Part shown: piece after piece, positions 20,797 to 30,831 of the stretch | Numbering within the stretch: position 1 is the first letter of the stretch | Layout: each line of letters starts with the position of its first letter | Source: an uncultured Alphaproteobacteria bacterium | GTDB taxonomy: Bacteria; Pseudomonadota; Alphaproteobacteria; Rhizobiales; Ancalomicrobiaceae | Length of the DNA stretch: 64,000 nucleotides | Direction: 5' to 3' | Assembly: GCA_937892955.1 (NCBI GenBank) | Contig: CALBKH010000084.1 | Coordinates: 62,001-126,000 of the forward strand | Program-made: the position numbers and the translations under genes | Notes under the pieces: model-generated | Told to the model about the DNA's origin: nothing | The model's database searches: none | Seen by the model: only the letters and a program-made list of their open reading frames with translations

Positions 20797-22554
20797 ATGG
20801 ACATCTTCGCGGACTTCGAGCACCGGGTCGCCCGGGCGATCGAACGGCTCGAGTGGAAGGCCGCCGACGGCTCCGCCCTCGACCTCTCCCGCGTCGTCGT
20901 CGAACCGCCGCGCGACGCGGCGAACGGCGATCTCGCCGTCAACGCCGCCATGGTGCTCGCCAAGCAGACGGGCCGTCAGCCGCGTCAGCTCGCCATCGAA
21001 CTGATGGGCGAACTCGCCGGCGATCCGGACGTCGCCGAGACCGAGGTCGCCGGCCCCGGCTTCCTCAACCTGCGCCTCGCGCCGTCCTATTGGGCCGGCT
21101 TCCTCGCCCGCGTCGTCACCGCCGGCAAGGATTACGGCCGCGCCGTCGTCGCGCGGGGCGCGGTGAACGTCGAATACGTCTCGGCCAACCCCACCGGCCC
21201 GATGCATGTCGGCCACTGCCGCGGCGCCGTCTTCGGCGACGCGCTGGCCAACCTCCTCGGCTTCGCCGGTCACGCCGTGACCAAGGAGTACTACATCAAC
21301 GACGCCGGCGCCCAGGTCGACGTTCTCGCCCGCTCCGCCTACCTGCGCTACCTCGAAGCGCTCGGCGAGACGATCGAGATCCCCGAGGGCCTCTACCCCG
21401 GCGACTACTTGAAGCCGGTCGGCGAAGCCCTTGCGAAGATTTACGGAGCCGCCCTGAAGGGCGAGCCCGAGAGCGACTGGCTCGCCACCGTCCGGCAGAC
21501 CGCGATCGACGCCATGATGGCGATGATCCGCGAGGACCTCGCCGCCCTCAACGTCGTCCACGACGTCTTCTTCTCCGAGAAGAGCCTGCAGACCGGCCCG
21601 GCCGGCGATCGGGTACGCCACGCCATCGACACGCTGACCGCGCAGGGGCTGATGTACCAGGGCCGGCTCGAGCCGCCGAAGGGCCAGTTGCCGGAAGACT
21701 GGGAGGATCGCGAACAGACCCTGTTCCGCTCCACCGACTTCGGCGACGACGTCGACCGGCCGCTGATGAAATCGGACGGCTCCTACACCTATTTCGCCTC
21801 CGACATCGCCTATCACCTCGACAAGTTCGAGCGCGGTTTCGCCGACCAGATCGACGTCTGGGGCGCCGACCACGGCGGCTACGTCAAGCGCATGCAGGCG
21901 GCGGTGAAGGCGATCTCCGGCGGCAGGGCGTCGCTCGACGTCAAGCTCTGCCAGTTGGTCAAGCTCTTCCGCGCCGGCGAGCCGGTGAAGATGTCGAAGC
22001 GCTCCGGCTCCTTCGTCACCCTGCGCGACGTCGTCGAGGAAGTCGGCGTCGACGCGGTGCGCTTCATGATGCTCTTCCGCAAGTCCGACGCGCCCCTCGA
22101 CTTCGACTTCCAGAAGGTCACCGAGCAGTCGAAGGACAACCCGGTCTTCTATGTCCAGTACGCCCACGCCCGCACCGCGTCGGTGTTCAATCAGGCGCGC
22201 GAGCAACTCCCCGCCCTCGATCTCACGCCGGAGGGTCTCGCGAGCGCGCCGCTGGAATGCCTGACCGACGAAGGTGAAATCGGCCTGATCCGCCGCGTCG
22301 CCCAGTGGCCGCGTGTCGTCGAAGCTGCGGCAGAAAGTCACGAACCGCACCGTATCGCGTTCTTTTTGCACGATCTGGCGTCCGATCTGCACGCCCATTG
22401 GAACCGCGGCAAAGACCTGCCACAATTACGCTTTGTTAACGTTGACGATTCATTGTCGTCACATGCCCGACTGGCGATGGTGCGTGCCGTCGCTTCCGTA
22501 CTCGCGTCCGGGCTCGCGATCCTCGGGGTGAAGGCACCCGACGAGATGCGCTGA
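20797..22554 (+). CDS. argS: Arginine-tRNA ligase
   Basis: A 585-residue class Ia aminoacyl-tRNA synthetase. The N-terminal Add-1 domain precedes the HIGH-equivalent HVGH (about residues 136-140, in [14 protein letters not shown]); the KMSKR version of the second signature is near 398, and the all-helical C-terminal anticodon-binding domain ends the protein. The ATG follows GATCGGAG. Base composition near 22330-22460 is less GC-rich than the rest of the gene. It is followed closely by the SPOR-domain gene. Confidence 0.97.
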   Translation: MDIFADFEHRVARAIERLEWKAADGSALDLSRVVVEPPRDAANGDLAVNAAMVLAKQTGRQPRQLAIELMGELAGDPDVAETEVAGPGFLNLRLAPSYWAGFLARVVTAGKDYGRAVVARGAVNVEYVSANPTGPMHVGHCRGAVFGDALANLLGFAGHAVTKEYYINDAGAQVDVLARSAYLRYLEALGETIEIPEGLYPGDYLKPVGEALAKIYGAALKGEPESDWLATVRQTAIDAMMAMIREDLAALNVVHDVFFSEKSLQTGPAGDRVRHAIDTLTAQGLMYQGRLEPPKGQLPEDWEDREQTLFRSTDFGDDVDRPLMKSDGSYTYFASDIAYHLDKFERGFADQIDVWGADHGGYVKRMQAAVKAISGGRASLDVKLCQLVKLFRAGEPVKMSKRSGSFVTLRDVVEEVGVDAVRFMMLFRKSDAPLDFDFQKVTEQSKDNPVFYVQYAHARTASVFNQAREQLPALDLTPEGLASAPLECLTDEGEIGLIRRVAQWPRVVEAAAESHEPHRIAFFLHDLASDLHAHWNRGKDLPQLRFVNVDDSLSSHARLAMVRAVASVLASGLAILGVKAPDEMR

Positions 22555-22631
22555 GGACGTGGGGGCTCGGGCCGAAGTCGAGCGCGAAGGGGACGCCGTC
22601 CCCGTCGCGCCCACGAGAGGTGGTCCGCCCG

Positions 22632-24470
22632 ATGCCCGAACCCGTGTCTCGCCGTCAGTTGCCGTTGGACTTCGACGATCCGAGGACCGTCGAAGGCGCG
22701 GACGCGTCGCAGCGCGCGCCGCGTGCGGCGATCGACGACCCGCTCGAGGAGCTCGCCCGCATCCTCGGCGAAACCACCGGCTTCGCCACGCAGCCCGAAG
22801 TTCCCGCCGAGACCACTCGCCGCGGCGAAGCGCCGGCGCGCACCGTGCCGCAGCAGCTCTCGGCGCTCGAGGCCGAACTCTTCGACGAGTTGCGCGCCTC
22901 CGTCACCCCCGACATTCGCGTCCGCGGCGACTTCGAGCGCGAGGTCACGCCGCCGATCCCGCAGCATCCCGTCGACGACCGCGACATCGCCTCGCTGCGC
23001 ATCGGCGCGGCCCGTGCCGAACCCGAACCGCCGCGTTCGGCCGAGGGAACAGAAGCGCAGTGGAGCGACTTCTACGCCTATGACGACGGTGTCGCCGCCG
23101 GCTCCTACGATCCCGCCTTCGCCGCCGCGCCCGAACCGGCGCCGGCCTACACGCCGCAGCCGGTGGAGGTGGCCCACGCCGCGCCCCCCGCTCGCGCCCC
23201 GTCCGCCTATCCGCACGCCACCTTCGACGAGTTCGGCCGCGACGAGATCGCCGCCGCCGCTCGCGAAGCCGCGCCCCTGGTCGCCGCCGAGCCGCGGATC
23301 ATGCCGCATTCGCGCGAGGAAGAACGCGCCGCCGCCTCCCTGCCGCACGAGGACTCCGGTCGCGGCATGAAGATCGCCGTCGCGGCGATCGCGCTGGTGC
23401 TGGTCGGCGGCGGAGCGCTCGCCGCCTGGAAGTTCACCGGCGGATCCGGCTCCGGCGAACCGGTTCTGCTGCGCGCCGACGGCAAGCCGTTCAAGACCGT
23501 TCCGGAAGCCAAGGCGCCGACCGCCGATGCCGGCCCGACCCTCACCGCCGACGATCCCAAGGCGGCCTCTCGCATCGTCTCCAAGCAGGAGGATCCGGTC
23601 GACCAGGTCTCGGGTCGCACCGCCGAGGGCAAGGAGGTCCGCCTGATCAACCCGGGTGCGCAGCGTCCGTCCTCGGACGTGCCGCACACCGTGAAGACCG
23701 TGGTGGTGCGCCCCGACGGCTCGATCGTTTCCGACGGCGTCGCCCTGCGCGCCGCCAAGCCCACCGAGCCGGCCCCCGACGCCCCCGCACCGCCGATGCA
23801 GACGACCGCGGCGCCCCCCGTCGCCGCCGCGCCGCCGCAGGCGCCGCCGCCCTCCATGGCCGGTGCGCAACCGATGGCGGATCAGACGCCGACCCAGCCC
23901 GAACCCGCGCCGGTCGCCACCCGCGTCCCGACGCCGAAGCCGGCCCCCGCGAATGTCGCGCCCGAGACGCCGGCGCCCGTCGCCGCCGCGCCGAAGGTCA
24001 AGACCGTCGCCGTCACCCCGATCACCGCGCCCAAGCCGACCACCCGTGCTCCGGCGCCCGCGCCGGCTTCGGGCGGCGCACCGCTGTCGCTCGGTCCGGT
24101 TTCTCCCAAACTCGCCGCTACGCCGCCTGCGCCCGCTACGCCGCCCGCGCCTGCGCCCGCGGCGCCCAGGCCGGTTGCCACCGCGCCGGTGTCGATCGCC
24201 CCGCCGCCGGCCACCGGCGGAGGCGGGGGCGACTATCTGGTGCAGATCTCGGCCTCCGGATCGGACGCCGCGGCACGCGCCTCCTTCTCGGCGGCCCAGC
24301 GCAAGTATTCCGCCCTCGCCGGCAAGTCGGTCGACGTCCAGCGCGCCGACCTCGGCGCCAAGGGCGTGTACTACCGGGCTCGCGTGCCGGCCGGATCGCG
24401 CGATCAGGCCAATGCCCTGTGCTCGCAGCTCAAGGCGCAGGGCGGTCAGTGCATCGTCGTCCACCGCTGA
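22632..24470 (+). CDS. SPOR-domain cell-division/peptidoglycan-binding protein
   Basis: A bitopic inner-membrane protein of about 612 residues. The first 245 residues are cytoplasmic, acidic and low in complexity. One membrane segment follows (about 246-265, KIAVAAIALVLVGGGALAAW). A long Pro/Ala-rich periplasmic linker leads to a C-terminal SPOR domain from about 532 (GDYLVQISASGSDAAARASF to QCIVVHR), which in this family binds glycan strands lacking stem peptides at the septum. The ATG at 22632 with GAGAGG eleven bases ahead is preferred over a GTG at 22620. Its place between argS and nagZ fits a peptidoglycan-related role. Confidence 0.88.
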   Translation: MPEPVSRRQLPLDFDDPRTVEGADASQRAPRAAIDDPLEELARILGETTGFATQPEVPAETTRRGEAPARTVPQQLSALEAELFDELRASVTPDIRVRGDFEREVTPPIPQHPVDDRDIASLRIGAARAEPEPPRSAEGTEAQWSDFYAYDDGVAAGSYDPAFAAAPEPAPAYTPQPVEVAHAAPPARAPSAYPHATFDEFGRDEIAAAAREAAPLVAAEPRIMPHSREEERAAASLPHEDSGRGMKIAVAAIALVLVGGGALAAWKFTGGSGSGEPVLLRADGKPFKTVPEAKAPTADAGPTLTADDPKAASRIVSKQEDPVDQVSGRTAEGKEVRLINPGAQRPSSDVPHTVKTVVVRPDGSIVSDGVALRAAKPTEPAPDAPAPPMQTTAAPPVAAAPPQAPPPSMAGAQPMADQTPTQPEPAPVATRVPTPKPAPANVAPETPAPVAAAPKVKTVAVTPITAPKPTTRAPAPAPASGGAPLSLGPVSPKLAATPPAPATPPAPAPAAPRPVATAPVSIAPPPATGGGGGDYLVQISASGSDAAARASFSAAQRKYSALAGKSVDVQRADLGAKGVYYRARVPAGSRDQANALCSQLKAQGGQCIVVHR

Positions 24471-24557
24471 TCCGCCGCACTTCCTTTTCCCCGTGCCGGC
24501 CGGTCGTGGTTCCCCCATGACCGGCCGCGTCCGTCTCGTCTCCCGGAGCCCTCACCC

Positions 24558-25574
24558 ATGACCGTCTCCGCCTTCATCTGCGGCACCTCCGGCCCGACGC
24601 TCACCGCCGACGAGATCGCCTTCCTGCGCGCGGCCCGGCCCTGGGGCTTCATCCTGTTCAAGCGGAACTGCGAGACGCCGGAGCAGATCCGGGCGCTCAC
24701 CGCGGCGCTTCGCGACATCGTCGGCCGCGACGCGCCGATCTTGATCGACCAGGAGGGCGGCCGCGTCCAACGCCTCGGCCCGCCGCACTGGCCGGCCTAT
24801 CCGACGGGACGTACCTACGGCGACGTCTTCGCCCGCTCGGCCGAGGACGGCCGCCGCGCCGCGTGGCTCGGGGCGCGCCTGATGGCCGCGGATCTGAAGG
24901 CCCTCGGCATCGACGTCGATTGCCTGCCCGTCCTCGACGTGCCGGTCGAAGGCGCCGACGACGTCATCGGTCCCCGCGCCTACGGCGTCACCCCGGACAT
25001 CGTCTCCGACCTCGGCCGGACCGCGGCGGAGGGCCTCCTCGCCGGCGGCGTCCTGCCGGTGATCAAGCACATCCCCGGCCACGGCCGCGCCGGTGTCGAC
25101 AGCCACCACGCCCTGCCGGTGGTCGACACGCCTCGCGCCGTGCTCGAGGCGACCGACTTCCCGCCCTTCCGCGACGCCGCCCGACTGCCGCTCGCCATGA
25201 CCGCCCACGTTGTCTACACCAGCCTCGATCCCGATCATCCGGCGACCACGTCGAAGACCGTGATCGACGAAGTGATCCGCCGGCTGATCGGTTTCGACGG
25301 CTGCCTGATGTCCGACGACGTGTCGATGCAGGCGCTCTCCGGCACCATCGCCGAACGGACCGCCGCGGCGCTGGCCGCCGGCTGCGACCTCGCCCTCCAC
25401 TGCAACGGCGTCCTCGCCGAGATGGAGGCCGTCGCCGCGAACACCCCGCCGCTCGCCGGAATGGCCGCCGACCGCGCCGCCCGGGCGCTCGCCGCGCGCC
25501 GCCGCCCGGCGCCCCTCGACGAGGCGGGCGCGAGAGCGGAATTCGCCCGATTGACGGGTATGCCTTCCGTCTGA
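24558..25574 (+). CDS. nagZ: Beta-N-acetylhexosaminidase NagZ
   Basis: A 338-residue GH3 enzyme that removes N-acetylglucosamine from anhydro-muropeptides during cell-wall recycling. Diagnostic segments are ILIDQEGGRVQRL, the histidine loop IKHIPGHGRAGVDSHHALP and the nucleophile Asp in CLMSDDVSMQAL. The length is normal and there is no signal peptide, as expected for the cytoplasmic enzyme. GGAG precedes the ATG. scpA begins 33 bases after its end, so the two are probably cotranscribed. Confidence 0.95.
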   Translation: MTVSAFICGTSGPTLTADEIAFLRAARPWGFILFKRNCETPEQIRALTAALRDIVGRDAPILIDQEGGRVQRLGPPHWPAYPTGRTYGDVFARSAEDGRRAAWLGARLMAADLKALGIDVDCLPVLDVPVEGADDVIGPRAYGVTPDIVSDLGRTAAEGLLAGGVLPVIKHIPGHGRAGVDSHHALPVVDTPRAVLEATDFPPFRDAARLPLAMTAHVVYTSLDPDHPATTSKTVIDEVIRRLIGFDGCLMSDDVSMQALSGTIAERTAAALAAGCDLALHCNGVLAEMEAVAANTPPLAGMAADRAARALAARRRPAPLDEAGARAEFARLTGMPSV

Positions 25575-25607
25575 CACACCTCTCCTCGGGGCCGGGGAGA
25601 CGAAGAC

Positions 25608-26510
25608 GTGGCGGGAAGCGGGGCCGAAACTCAGCCGGATGTGGCCGGGACCCAGGCGGTGCTGCCGTTGCCGCCGGGTGGTCGCCCCTCCGCCGCCGAG
25701 GACTGGACGACACCACCGCGCGCCGCGCCCGACCCGGAAGAGACGCTGATCGTCGACGTCGCCGGTTTCGAAGGCCCGCTCGACCTCCTCCTCACCCTCG
25801 CCCGCAATCAGAAGGTCGATCTGGCGCGCATCTCCATTCTCGACCTCGTCGACCAGTATCTCGCCTTCGTCGAGAAGATCCGCGCCCGCCGCCTCGAACT
25901 CGCCGCCGACTATCTCGTCATGGCGGCCTGGCTCGCCTATCTGAAGTCGCGCCTGTTGCTGCCGGCCCCGCCGCAGGACGACGAGCCGAGCGGCGAGGAA
26001 CTCGCCGCCGCCCTCGCCTTCCGCCTGCGCCGGCTCGAAGCCATGCGCACCGCCGCCGGCCGCCTCTTCGCTCGCGACCGGCTGGGCCGCGACGTCTTCG
26101 CCCGCGGCGCCCCCGAGGCGACGGCGGCCACGGTCCGGGCCGAATGGCAGGCGAGCCTCTACGATCTCCTCACCGCCTATGCGGCGCAGCGCCAACGCTT
26201 CATGATCACCTCCGTGCGGGTGGCGGCGCGCGCCGTCTGGGGCCTCCAGGATGCCCGCGAGATCCTCGAGCGCCTGATCGGCCGCGTCGCCGACTGGACG
26301 CCGATCGAGAGCCTCGTCTCCGACTTCCTCACCCCCGAGATGCGCGCCACGGTCATCGCCTCGACCTTCTCGGCGAGCCTCGAACTGGTGCGCGAGGGCC
26401 GCATGGAACTGCGCCAGACGAACGCCTTCGCGCCCCTCCACGCCCGCGCCCGCATCCCCGGCGCCGACGAGCCGGACGACGAGACCGAGGTCAGGGAGGA
26501 CGACCGGTGA
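25608..26510 (+). CDS. scpA: Segregation and condensation protein A
   Basis: A 300-residue kleisin that links SMC with ScpB in the chromosome condensation complex. After a variable 45-residue N-terminus come the family signatures FEGPLDLLLTLARNQKVDL and LAADYLVMAAWLAYLKSRLLL. The C-terminal winged helix (VSDFLTPEMRATVIASTFSASLELVREG) ends the conserved part. It starts at GTG, with GGGGAG eight bases before. Its stop overlaps the scpB start in a GTGA. Confidence 0.94.
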   Translation: MAGSGAETQPDVAGTQAVLPLPPGGRPSAAEDWTTPPRAAPDPEETLIVDVAGFEGPLDLLLTLARNQKVDLARISILDLVDQYLAFVEKIRARRLELAADYLVMAAWLAYLKSRLLLPAPPQDDEPSGEELAAALAFRLRRLEAMRTAAGRLFARDRLGRDVFARGAPEATAATVRAEWQASLYDLLTAYAAQRQRFMITSVRVAARAVWGLQDAREILERLIGRVADWTPIESLVSDFLTPEMRATVIASTFSASLELVREGRMELRQTNAFAPLHARARIPGADEPDDETEVREDDR

Positions 26511-27238
26511 GCGATCTCTTCGACGACGGCGACGACGACGACCGCGACGACTTCGACACCCTCGAGCGCGAGGCGACCGCCCGCCGGCTGGTCGAAGCGC
26601 TGATCTTCGCCTCCGCCGGGCCGGTCGGCGAGGACGATCTCGCCGCCGAACTCCCCGAAGGCGTCGACCTCGCCGCCGTCCTCGCCCGGCTCGAGGCGGA
26701 CTATGCCGGACGCGGCGTCGAACTGGTGCGCGTCGCCGGCAAATGGCAGTTCCGCACCGCCGCCGATCTCGCCGCCCGCCTCTCCCGCGACACGGTGGAG
26801 CCGAAGAAGCTCGGCCGCGCCGCACTCGAGACGCTGGCGATCGTCGCCTATCACCAGCCGGTGACCCGCGCCGAGATCGAACAGATCCGCGGCGTCCAGA
26901 TGTCGAAGGGCACGCTCGACGTGCTGCTCGAGACCGGCTGGATCCGCATGCGCGGTCGCCGGCGCACCCCCGGTCGTCCCGTGACCTGGGGCACCACCGA
27001 GGCCTTCCTCGTCCATTTCGGCCTTGAGGCGATCCAGGACCTGCCCGGTCTCGAAGAATTGAAGGGCGCGGGCCTGCTCGAAGGCCAGATCCCCGCCGGT
27101 TTCGCCGTGCCGCTGCCGAGCGACGACACGGCACTCACCCCCGACGAGGACCCGCTCGACGCGACGGATCTCCTGGAGATGGCGGAAACCGAGGAGCCCG
27201 ACGTCGACGAGGACGATCGCGAACGCGAGGCCGACTGA
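26507..27238 (+). CDS. scpB: Segregation and condensation protein B
   Basis: A 243-residue winged-helix protein that dimerises and binds ScpA-SMC. Conserved parts are RLVEALIFASAGPV and LGRAALETLAIVAYHQPVTR followed by IRGVQMSKGTLDVLLETGWI. The N-terminus (DLFDDGDDDDRDDFD) and the C-terminal 50 residues are very acidic. The start is the GTG at 26507, overlapping the scpA stop by four bases, with AGGGAGGA just upstream; this indicates translational coupling. Confidence 0.93.
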   Translation: MSDLFDDGDDDDRDDFDTLEREATARRLVEALIFASAGPVGEDDLAAELPEGVDLAAVLARLEADYAGRGVELVRVAGKWQFRTAADLAARLSRDTVEPKKLGRAALETLAIVAYHQPVTRAEIEQIRGVQMSKGTLDVLLETGWIRMRGRRRTPGRPVTWGTTEAFLVHFGLEAIQDLPGLEELKGAGLLEGQIPAGFAVPLPSDDTALTPDEDPLDATDLLEMAETEEPDVDEDDREREAD

Positions 27239-27378
27239 TCGCCTTCACCACACCCTCGCCGACGCGGACCGGGATCCTCGCGCGCGGTTGCGGGGGGATA
27301 TCCTTTTTGCCATAGTGCGGCGCACTGCCGTGGGGGCTCGCCGAAGACGGCCGAGGACGGCCGCAGGAGACGTCTGTA

Positions 27379-27606
27379 ATGGGTTCGATGAGTATCTGGC
27401 ACTGGTTGATCGTCGTCGTGGTCGTGTTGCTCCTGTTCGGCAAGGGCAAGGTTTCCGACCTGATGGGTGACCTCGCCAAGGGCATCAAGAGCTTCAAGAA
27501 GGGCATGGCGGAAGACGACACGCCCCCCGCCGCTCAGCCGCCGAAGACGATCGAATCGAAGCCGGGCGAGCCGGTCGCGAACGATCCGTCCAAGACCGCC
27601 CACTGA
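27379..27606 (+). CDS. tatA: Twin-arginine translocase subunit TatA
   Basis: A 75-residue TatA/E protein: a single N-terminal membrane helix ([16 protein letters not shown]), the FGKGKV hinge and an amphipathic helix ([17 protein letters not shown]), then a polar tail. TatA oligomers are thought to form the passage for folded proteins after TatBC has bound the twin-arginine signal. AGGAGA precedes the ATG. A strong intrinsic terminator lies between this gene and tatB. Confidence 0.95.
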   Translation: MGSMSIWHWLIVVVVVLLLFGKGKVSDLMGDLAKGIKSFKKGMAEDDTPPAAQPPKTIESKPGEPVANDPSKTAH

Positions 27607-27647
27607 CGGTGGCCGGAGCGGCTTCGCCGTTCCACGGTGATCTGTAG

Positions 27648-27671
27648 GAGGCCCCGCTCGGGGCCTCTTTT
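27648..27671 (+). terminator. Intrinsic terminator between tatA and tatBC
   Basis: Perfect eight-base arms (27648-27655 and 27660-27667) with a four-base loop, followed by TTTT. It lies 42 bases after the tatA stop and 60 bases before the tatB start, so part of the transcripts should end after tatA. Confidence 0.85.
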
Positions 27672-27731
27672 CTCGAGCCGGACGGATCGACGCGCCGAGG
27701 CGCCCGTCGACCGATCCCAGGTGCGGACGAC

Positions 27732-28274
27732 ATGCTCGACATCGGTTGGAGCGAACTGGTGATCATCGGCGTGGTGGCGCTGGTGGTCGTCGGACCCAAG
27801 GAACTGCCCACCCTGCTGCGCACCGTCGGTCAGTGGGTCGGCAAGGCCCGCCGCATGGCGTCCGAGTTCCAGGGCCAGCTCAACGACGCCATCCGCGAAG
27901 CCGAGCTCGAGGACGTCAAGAAGAGCGTCGACGATCTGCGTTCGCTCAATCCGACCAAGCTGGTCACCGACCAGCTCGCCTCCATCGGCGACGACGTCAA
28001 GCGCGTCGGCAGCGCCGTCGAGGCCGACTGGGCCGGTGCCCCCTCCGGCGCCGGCTCGGCCATGTCGGCCTTCACCGCCGCCGACGAGGCGGGCCTGACC
28101 GCCGGCGAGGCCGAAAAGCTGATCGACGCCGCCGCACCGCAGGTCGACGACACCGTCTTCGACCTCACCCCGGCGCCGATGCCGGCCGCGGCTCCCGCAC
28201 CCGTCGAAGCGGTCGAGGCGCCCGCGGCGGCCGAATCCGAACCCGACACCGACAAGAAGGCGACCGGCGCATGA
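27732..28274 (+). CDS. tatB: Twin-arginine translocase subunit TatB
   Basis: A 180-residue protein with the TatB layout: membrane helix ([18 protein letters not shown]), the conserved hinge GPKELP, amphipathic helix ([20 protein letters not shown]) and a long acidic, alanine-rich tail. TatB pairs with TatC in the signal-peptide receptor. The stop codon overlaps the tatC start (ATGA, 28271-28274), indicating coupling. The Shine-Dalgarno before its own ATG is weak. Confidence 0.94.
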   Translation: MLDIGWSELVIIGVVALVVVGPKELPTLLRTVGQWVGKARRMASEFQGQLNDAIREAELEDVKKSVDDLRSLNPTKLVTDQLASIGDDVKRVGSAVEADWAGAPSGAGSAMSAFTAADEAGLTAGEAEKLIDAAAPQVDDTVFDLTPAPMPAAAPAPVEAVEAPAAAESEPDTDKKATGA

Positions 28275-29065
28275 GCGAGGAGGACGACATCGAGGCCTCG
28301 CGCGCGCCTTTGATCGAGCATCTCGTCGAACTGAGGGCCCGCCTGATCCGGGCGCTCGCGGCGCTGGTCGTCGCCTTCTTCGTCTGCTTCGCCTTCGCCA
28401 AGCCGATCTACAATTTCCTGGTGTGGCCCTACGACTACGTCATCCGCTCGATGACCGGCAAGCCGGCGACGATGATCTTCACCGCGCCGCAGGAGTTCTT
28501 CATCACCCAGATCAAGGTGGCCTTCTACGGCGCCCTGGTGATCGCCTTCCCGATCATCGCCGCGCAGATCTACAAGTTCGTCGCGCCCGGCCTCTACCGG
28601 CACGAACGCAAGGCCTTCCTGCCCTATCTGGTCGCCACGCCGGTGTTCTTCATGGCCGGCGCGACGCTGGTCTATTTCCTGCTGCCGATGGTGCTCGGCT
28701 TCTTCGCCGGCATGCAGCAGACCGAGGGCGACGGCATCAAGATCGAGCTCTTGCCCAAGGTCTCCGAGTACCTGTCGCTGATCATGGGGCTGACCTTCGC
28801 CTTCGGCATCGTCTTCCAGATGCCGGTGGTGCTGACGCTGCTGGCCCGCATCGGCATCATCGATTCGACGATCCTGCGCGAGAAGCGGCGCTGGGCGATC
28901 CTCGTCGCCTTCATCGTCGCGGCGGTCCTCACCCCGCCCGATCCCTTGTCGCAGTTGTCGCTTGCCCTGCCCTCCATCCTTCTCTACGAACTCACCATCT
29001 TCGCGGTGATGTGGGTCGAGCGGAAGAAGGGCGAGAGCGCAGAGGGCGAAACGCCCGACGCCTGA
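28271..29065 (+). CDS. tatC: Twin-arginine translocase subunit TatC
   Basis: A 264-residue inner-membrane protein with six predicted helices. Conserved features are the N-terminal [13 protein letters not shown], the first periplasmic loop with [20 protein letters not shown], and [21 protein letters not shown] near the end. It recognises the twin-arginine signal. Start at the ATG overlapping the tatB stop. serS follows after 86 bases. Confidence 0.96.
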   Translation: MSEEDDIEASRAPLIEHLVELRARLIRALAALVVAFFVCFAFAKPIYNFLVWPYDYVIRSMTGKPATMIFTAPQEFFITQIKVAFYGALVIAFPIIAAQIYKFVAPGLYRHERKAFLPYLVATPVFFMAGATLVYFLLPMVLGFFAGMQQTEGDGIKIELLPKVSEYLSLIMGLTFAFGIVFQMPVVLTLLARIGIIDSTILREKRRWAILVAFIVAAVLTPPDPLSQLSLALPSILLYELTIFAVMWVERKKGESAEGETPDA

Positions 29066-29151
29066 GCCTCACGGCCGCTTTTCTTCCTCCGGCCCGCTGC
29101 GCCCTGCAGGCGGGCCGCGCCGCACATGCGTTCGTTTCCGAGGACGTCCCC

Positions 29152-30432
29152 ATGCACGACATCAAGTGGATCCGTGAGAACCCGGAAGCTTTCGACGCCG
29201 GGTTGACGAAGCGCGGCAAGGAGCCGCTCGCCGCCGAGGTTCTCGCCCTCGACGCCGACCGCCGCGCCCACCTGACGACGCTGCAGGAACTTCAAGCCAA
29301 GGCCAACGCGGCCGCCAAGCAGATCGGCGCCGCCATGGGCCGCAAGGACCTCGCCGAGGCCGACCGCCTCAAGGCCGAGGTCGCCACCGTCAAGGCGACG
29401 ATCCAGCAGGGCGAGGCCGAAGAGCGCGAACTCGACCGCCGGATCACCGACCTCCTCGCCGGCATCCCCAATACGCCGGCCGCCGACGTGCCGCTCGGCA
29501 AGGACGAGCACGACAACGTCGAGGTGAACCGCTGGGGCACCCCGCGCAGCTTCGACTTCGAGCCGAAGCAGCACTTCGACCTCGGCGAAGCCCTGGGCAT
29601 GATGGACTTCGACACCGCGGCGAAGATCTCGGGCGCGCGCTTCGTCCTCCTCAAGGGCAGGCTGGCCCGGCTGGAACGCGCCCTCGCCCAGTTCATGCTC
29701 GACCTCCACACCGAGGAACACGGCTGCACCGAGGTCAACCCGCCCTTCCTGGTGAAGAGCGAGTCGGCCTACGGCACCGGCAACCTGCCGAAATTCGCCG
29801 AAGACCTGTTCCGCACCGAGAACGGCTACTGGCTGATCCCCACGGCGGAGGTGCCGGTCACCAACATCGTCCGCGAGGAGATCGTCGAGGAGGCAGCGCT
29901 GCCGTTCCGCTTCACCGCCTGGACGCCGTGCTTCCGCTCGGAAGCGGGCTCGGCCGGTCGCGACACCCGCGGCATGATCCGCGTCCACCAGTTCCACAAG
30001 GTGGAGATGGTCACCATCTCGACGCCCGAGACCTCGGCCGACGAGCACGAGCGCATGACCCGCAACGCCGAGCGCGTGCTGGAGAAGCTCGGCCTGCCCT
30101 ATCGCCGCATCGTGCTGTGCACCGGCGACATGGGCTTCTCGTCGCAGAAGACCTACGACCTCGAGGTCTGGCTGCCGGGTCAGGCCGCCTACCGCGAGAT
30201 CTCGTCCTGTTCGAACTGCGGCGACTTCCAGGCCCGCCGCATGAACGCCCGGATGCGTCCGACCGAGGGCAAGGGCACCCGCTTCGTCCACACCCTCAAC
30301 GGCTCCGGCGTCGCCGTCGGCCGCTGTCTGGTGGCGGTGCTGGAAAACTACCAGAACGCCGACGGCTCGGTGACCGTGCCCGAAGCGCTGCGCCCCTACA
30401 TGGGCGGCCTGGAGAAGATCGAGAAGGCGTGA
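29152..30432 (+). CDS. serS: Serine-tRNA ligase
   Basis: A 426-residue class II aminoacyl-tRNA synthetase. The N-terminal 105 residues ([18 protein letters not shown] and following) form the long antiparallel coiled coil that grips the tRNA-Ser variable arm. The core has the motif 2 segment [20 protein letters not shown] and motif 3 [18 protein letters not shown]. It starts at the ATG at 29152, preceded by GAGG. After the stop the sequence goes into a 399-base intergenic region with a mosaic repeat. Confidence 0.97.
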   Translation: MHDIKWIRENPEAFDAGLTKRGKEPLAAEVLALDADRRAHLTTLQELQAKANAAAKQIGAAMGRKDLAEADRLKAEVATVKATIQQGEAEERELDRRITDLLAGIPNTPAADVPLGKDEHDNVEVNRWGTPRSFDFEPKQHFDLGEALGMMDFDTAAKISGARFVLLKGRLARLERALAQFMLDLHTEEHGCTEVNPPFLVKSESAYGTGNLPKFAEDLFRTENGYWLIPTAEVPVTNIVREEIVEEAALPFRFTAWTPCFRSEAGSAGRDTRGMIRVHQFHKVEMVTISTPETSADEHERMTRNAERVLEKLGLPYRRIVLCTGDMGFSSQKTYDLEVWLPGQAAYREISSCSNCGDFQARRMNARMRPTEGKGTRFVHTLNGSGVAVGRCLVAVLENYQNADGSVTVPEALRPYMGGLEKIEKA

Positions 30433-30831
30433 AGCCTGCGGGATCGGCACCGATCGGAATGGTCCGCGCGCCGCGCGGACCCCTTCTCCTCTCGTGCGAG
30501 ATGCTTCGAGACAGCGTCCTTCGGACGCTTCCTCAGCATGAAGCGTTTGTTTTCCAATGAAGATCTCGAACGCCTCATCCTGAGGAGCGCCGCAGGCGCG
30601 TCTCGAAGGATCGCGCACGGACGCCCGCCGAACCCTCACTTCGGATCCGGCGAGCATTCACGCGGTGTAGGAAAGGATGTGCTCCGCCGCGCCTCGATCG
30701 AGGTTCACGCCCACCCTGCCCTCTCCGTCCCGCCTTGTCCCTCGCGATGCGGCATCCTACCTTCGCAGGCAGCGCGACACACGGTTCGCGCCGGCCCACG
30801 AGGGCGGCGCCGACGACCGGGAGATCCATCG
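30433..30831. other. 399-base intergenic region between serS and the SDR gene
   Basis: Holds the RIME-like palindromic element at 30494-30618 and a short GC palindrome (GTCCGCGCGCCGCGCGGAC, 30462-30480). No gene is supported. The last bases include GGGAGA, which serves the SDR start at 30832. Confidence 0.6.
30494..30618. repeat. RIME-like intergenic mosaic element
   Basis: The outer arms start GTGCGAGATGCTTCGAGAC and end GTCTCGAAGGATCGCGCAC, pairing with two mismatches. Inner arms CCTCAGCATGAAGCG and CGCCTCATCCTGAGG also pair, and a GCGTCC/GGACGC hairpin sits between. The CCTCATCCTGAGGAGC and TCTCGAAGGAT words are typical of the repeated intergenic elements of rhizobia and relatives. Confidence 0.8.

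Noticed and set aside
30538..30831. A longer N-terminus for the SDR starting inside the RIME-like element
   Set aside because: The extra 98 codons translate the repeat element; the ATG at 30832 has a good ribosome-binding site.
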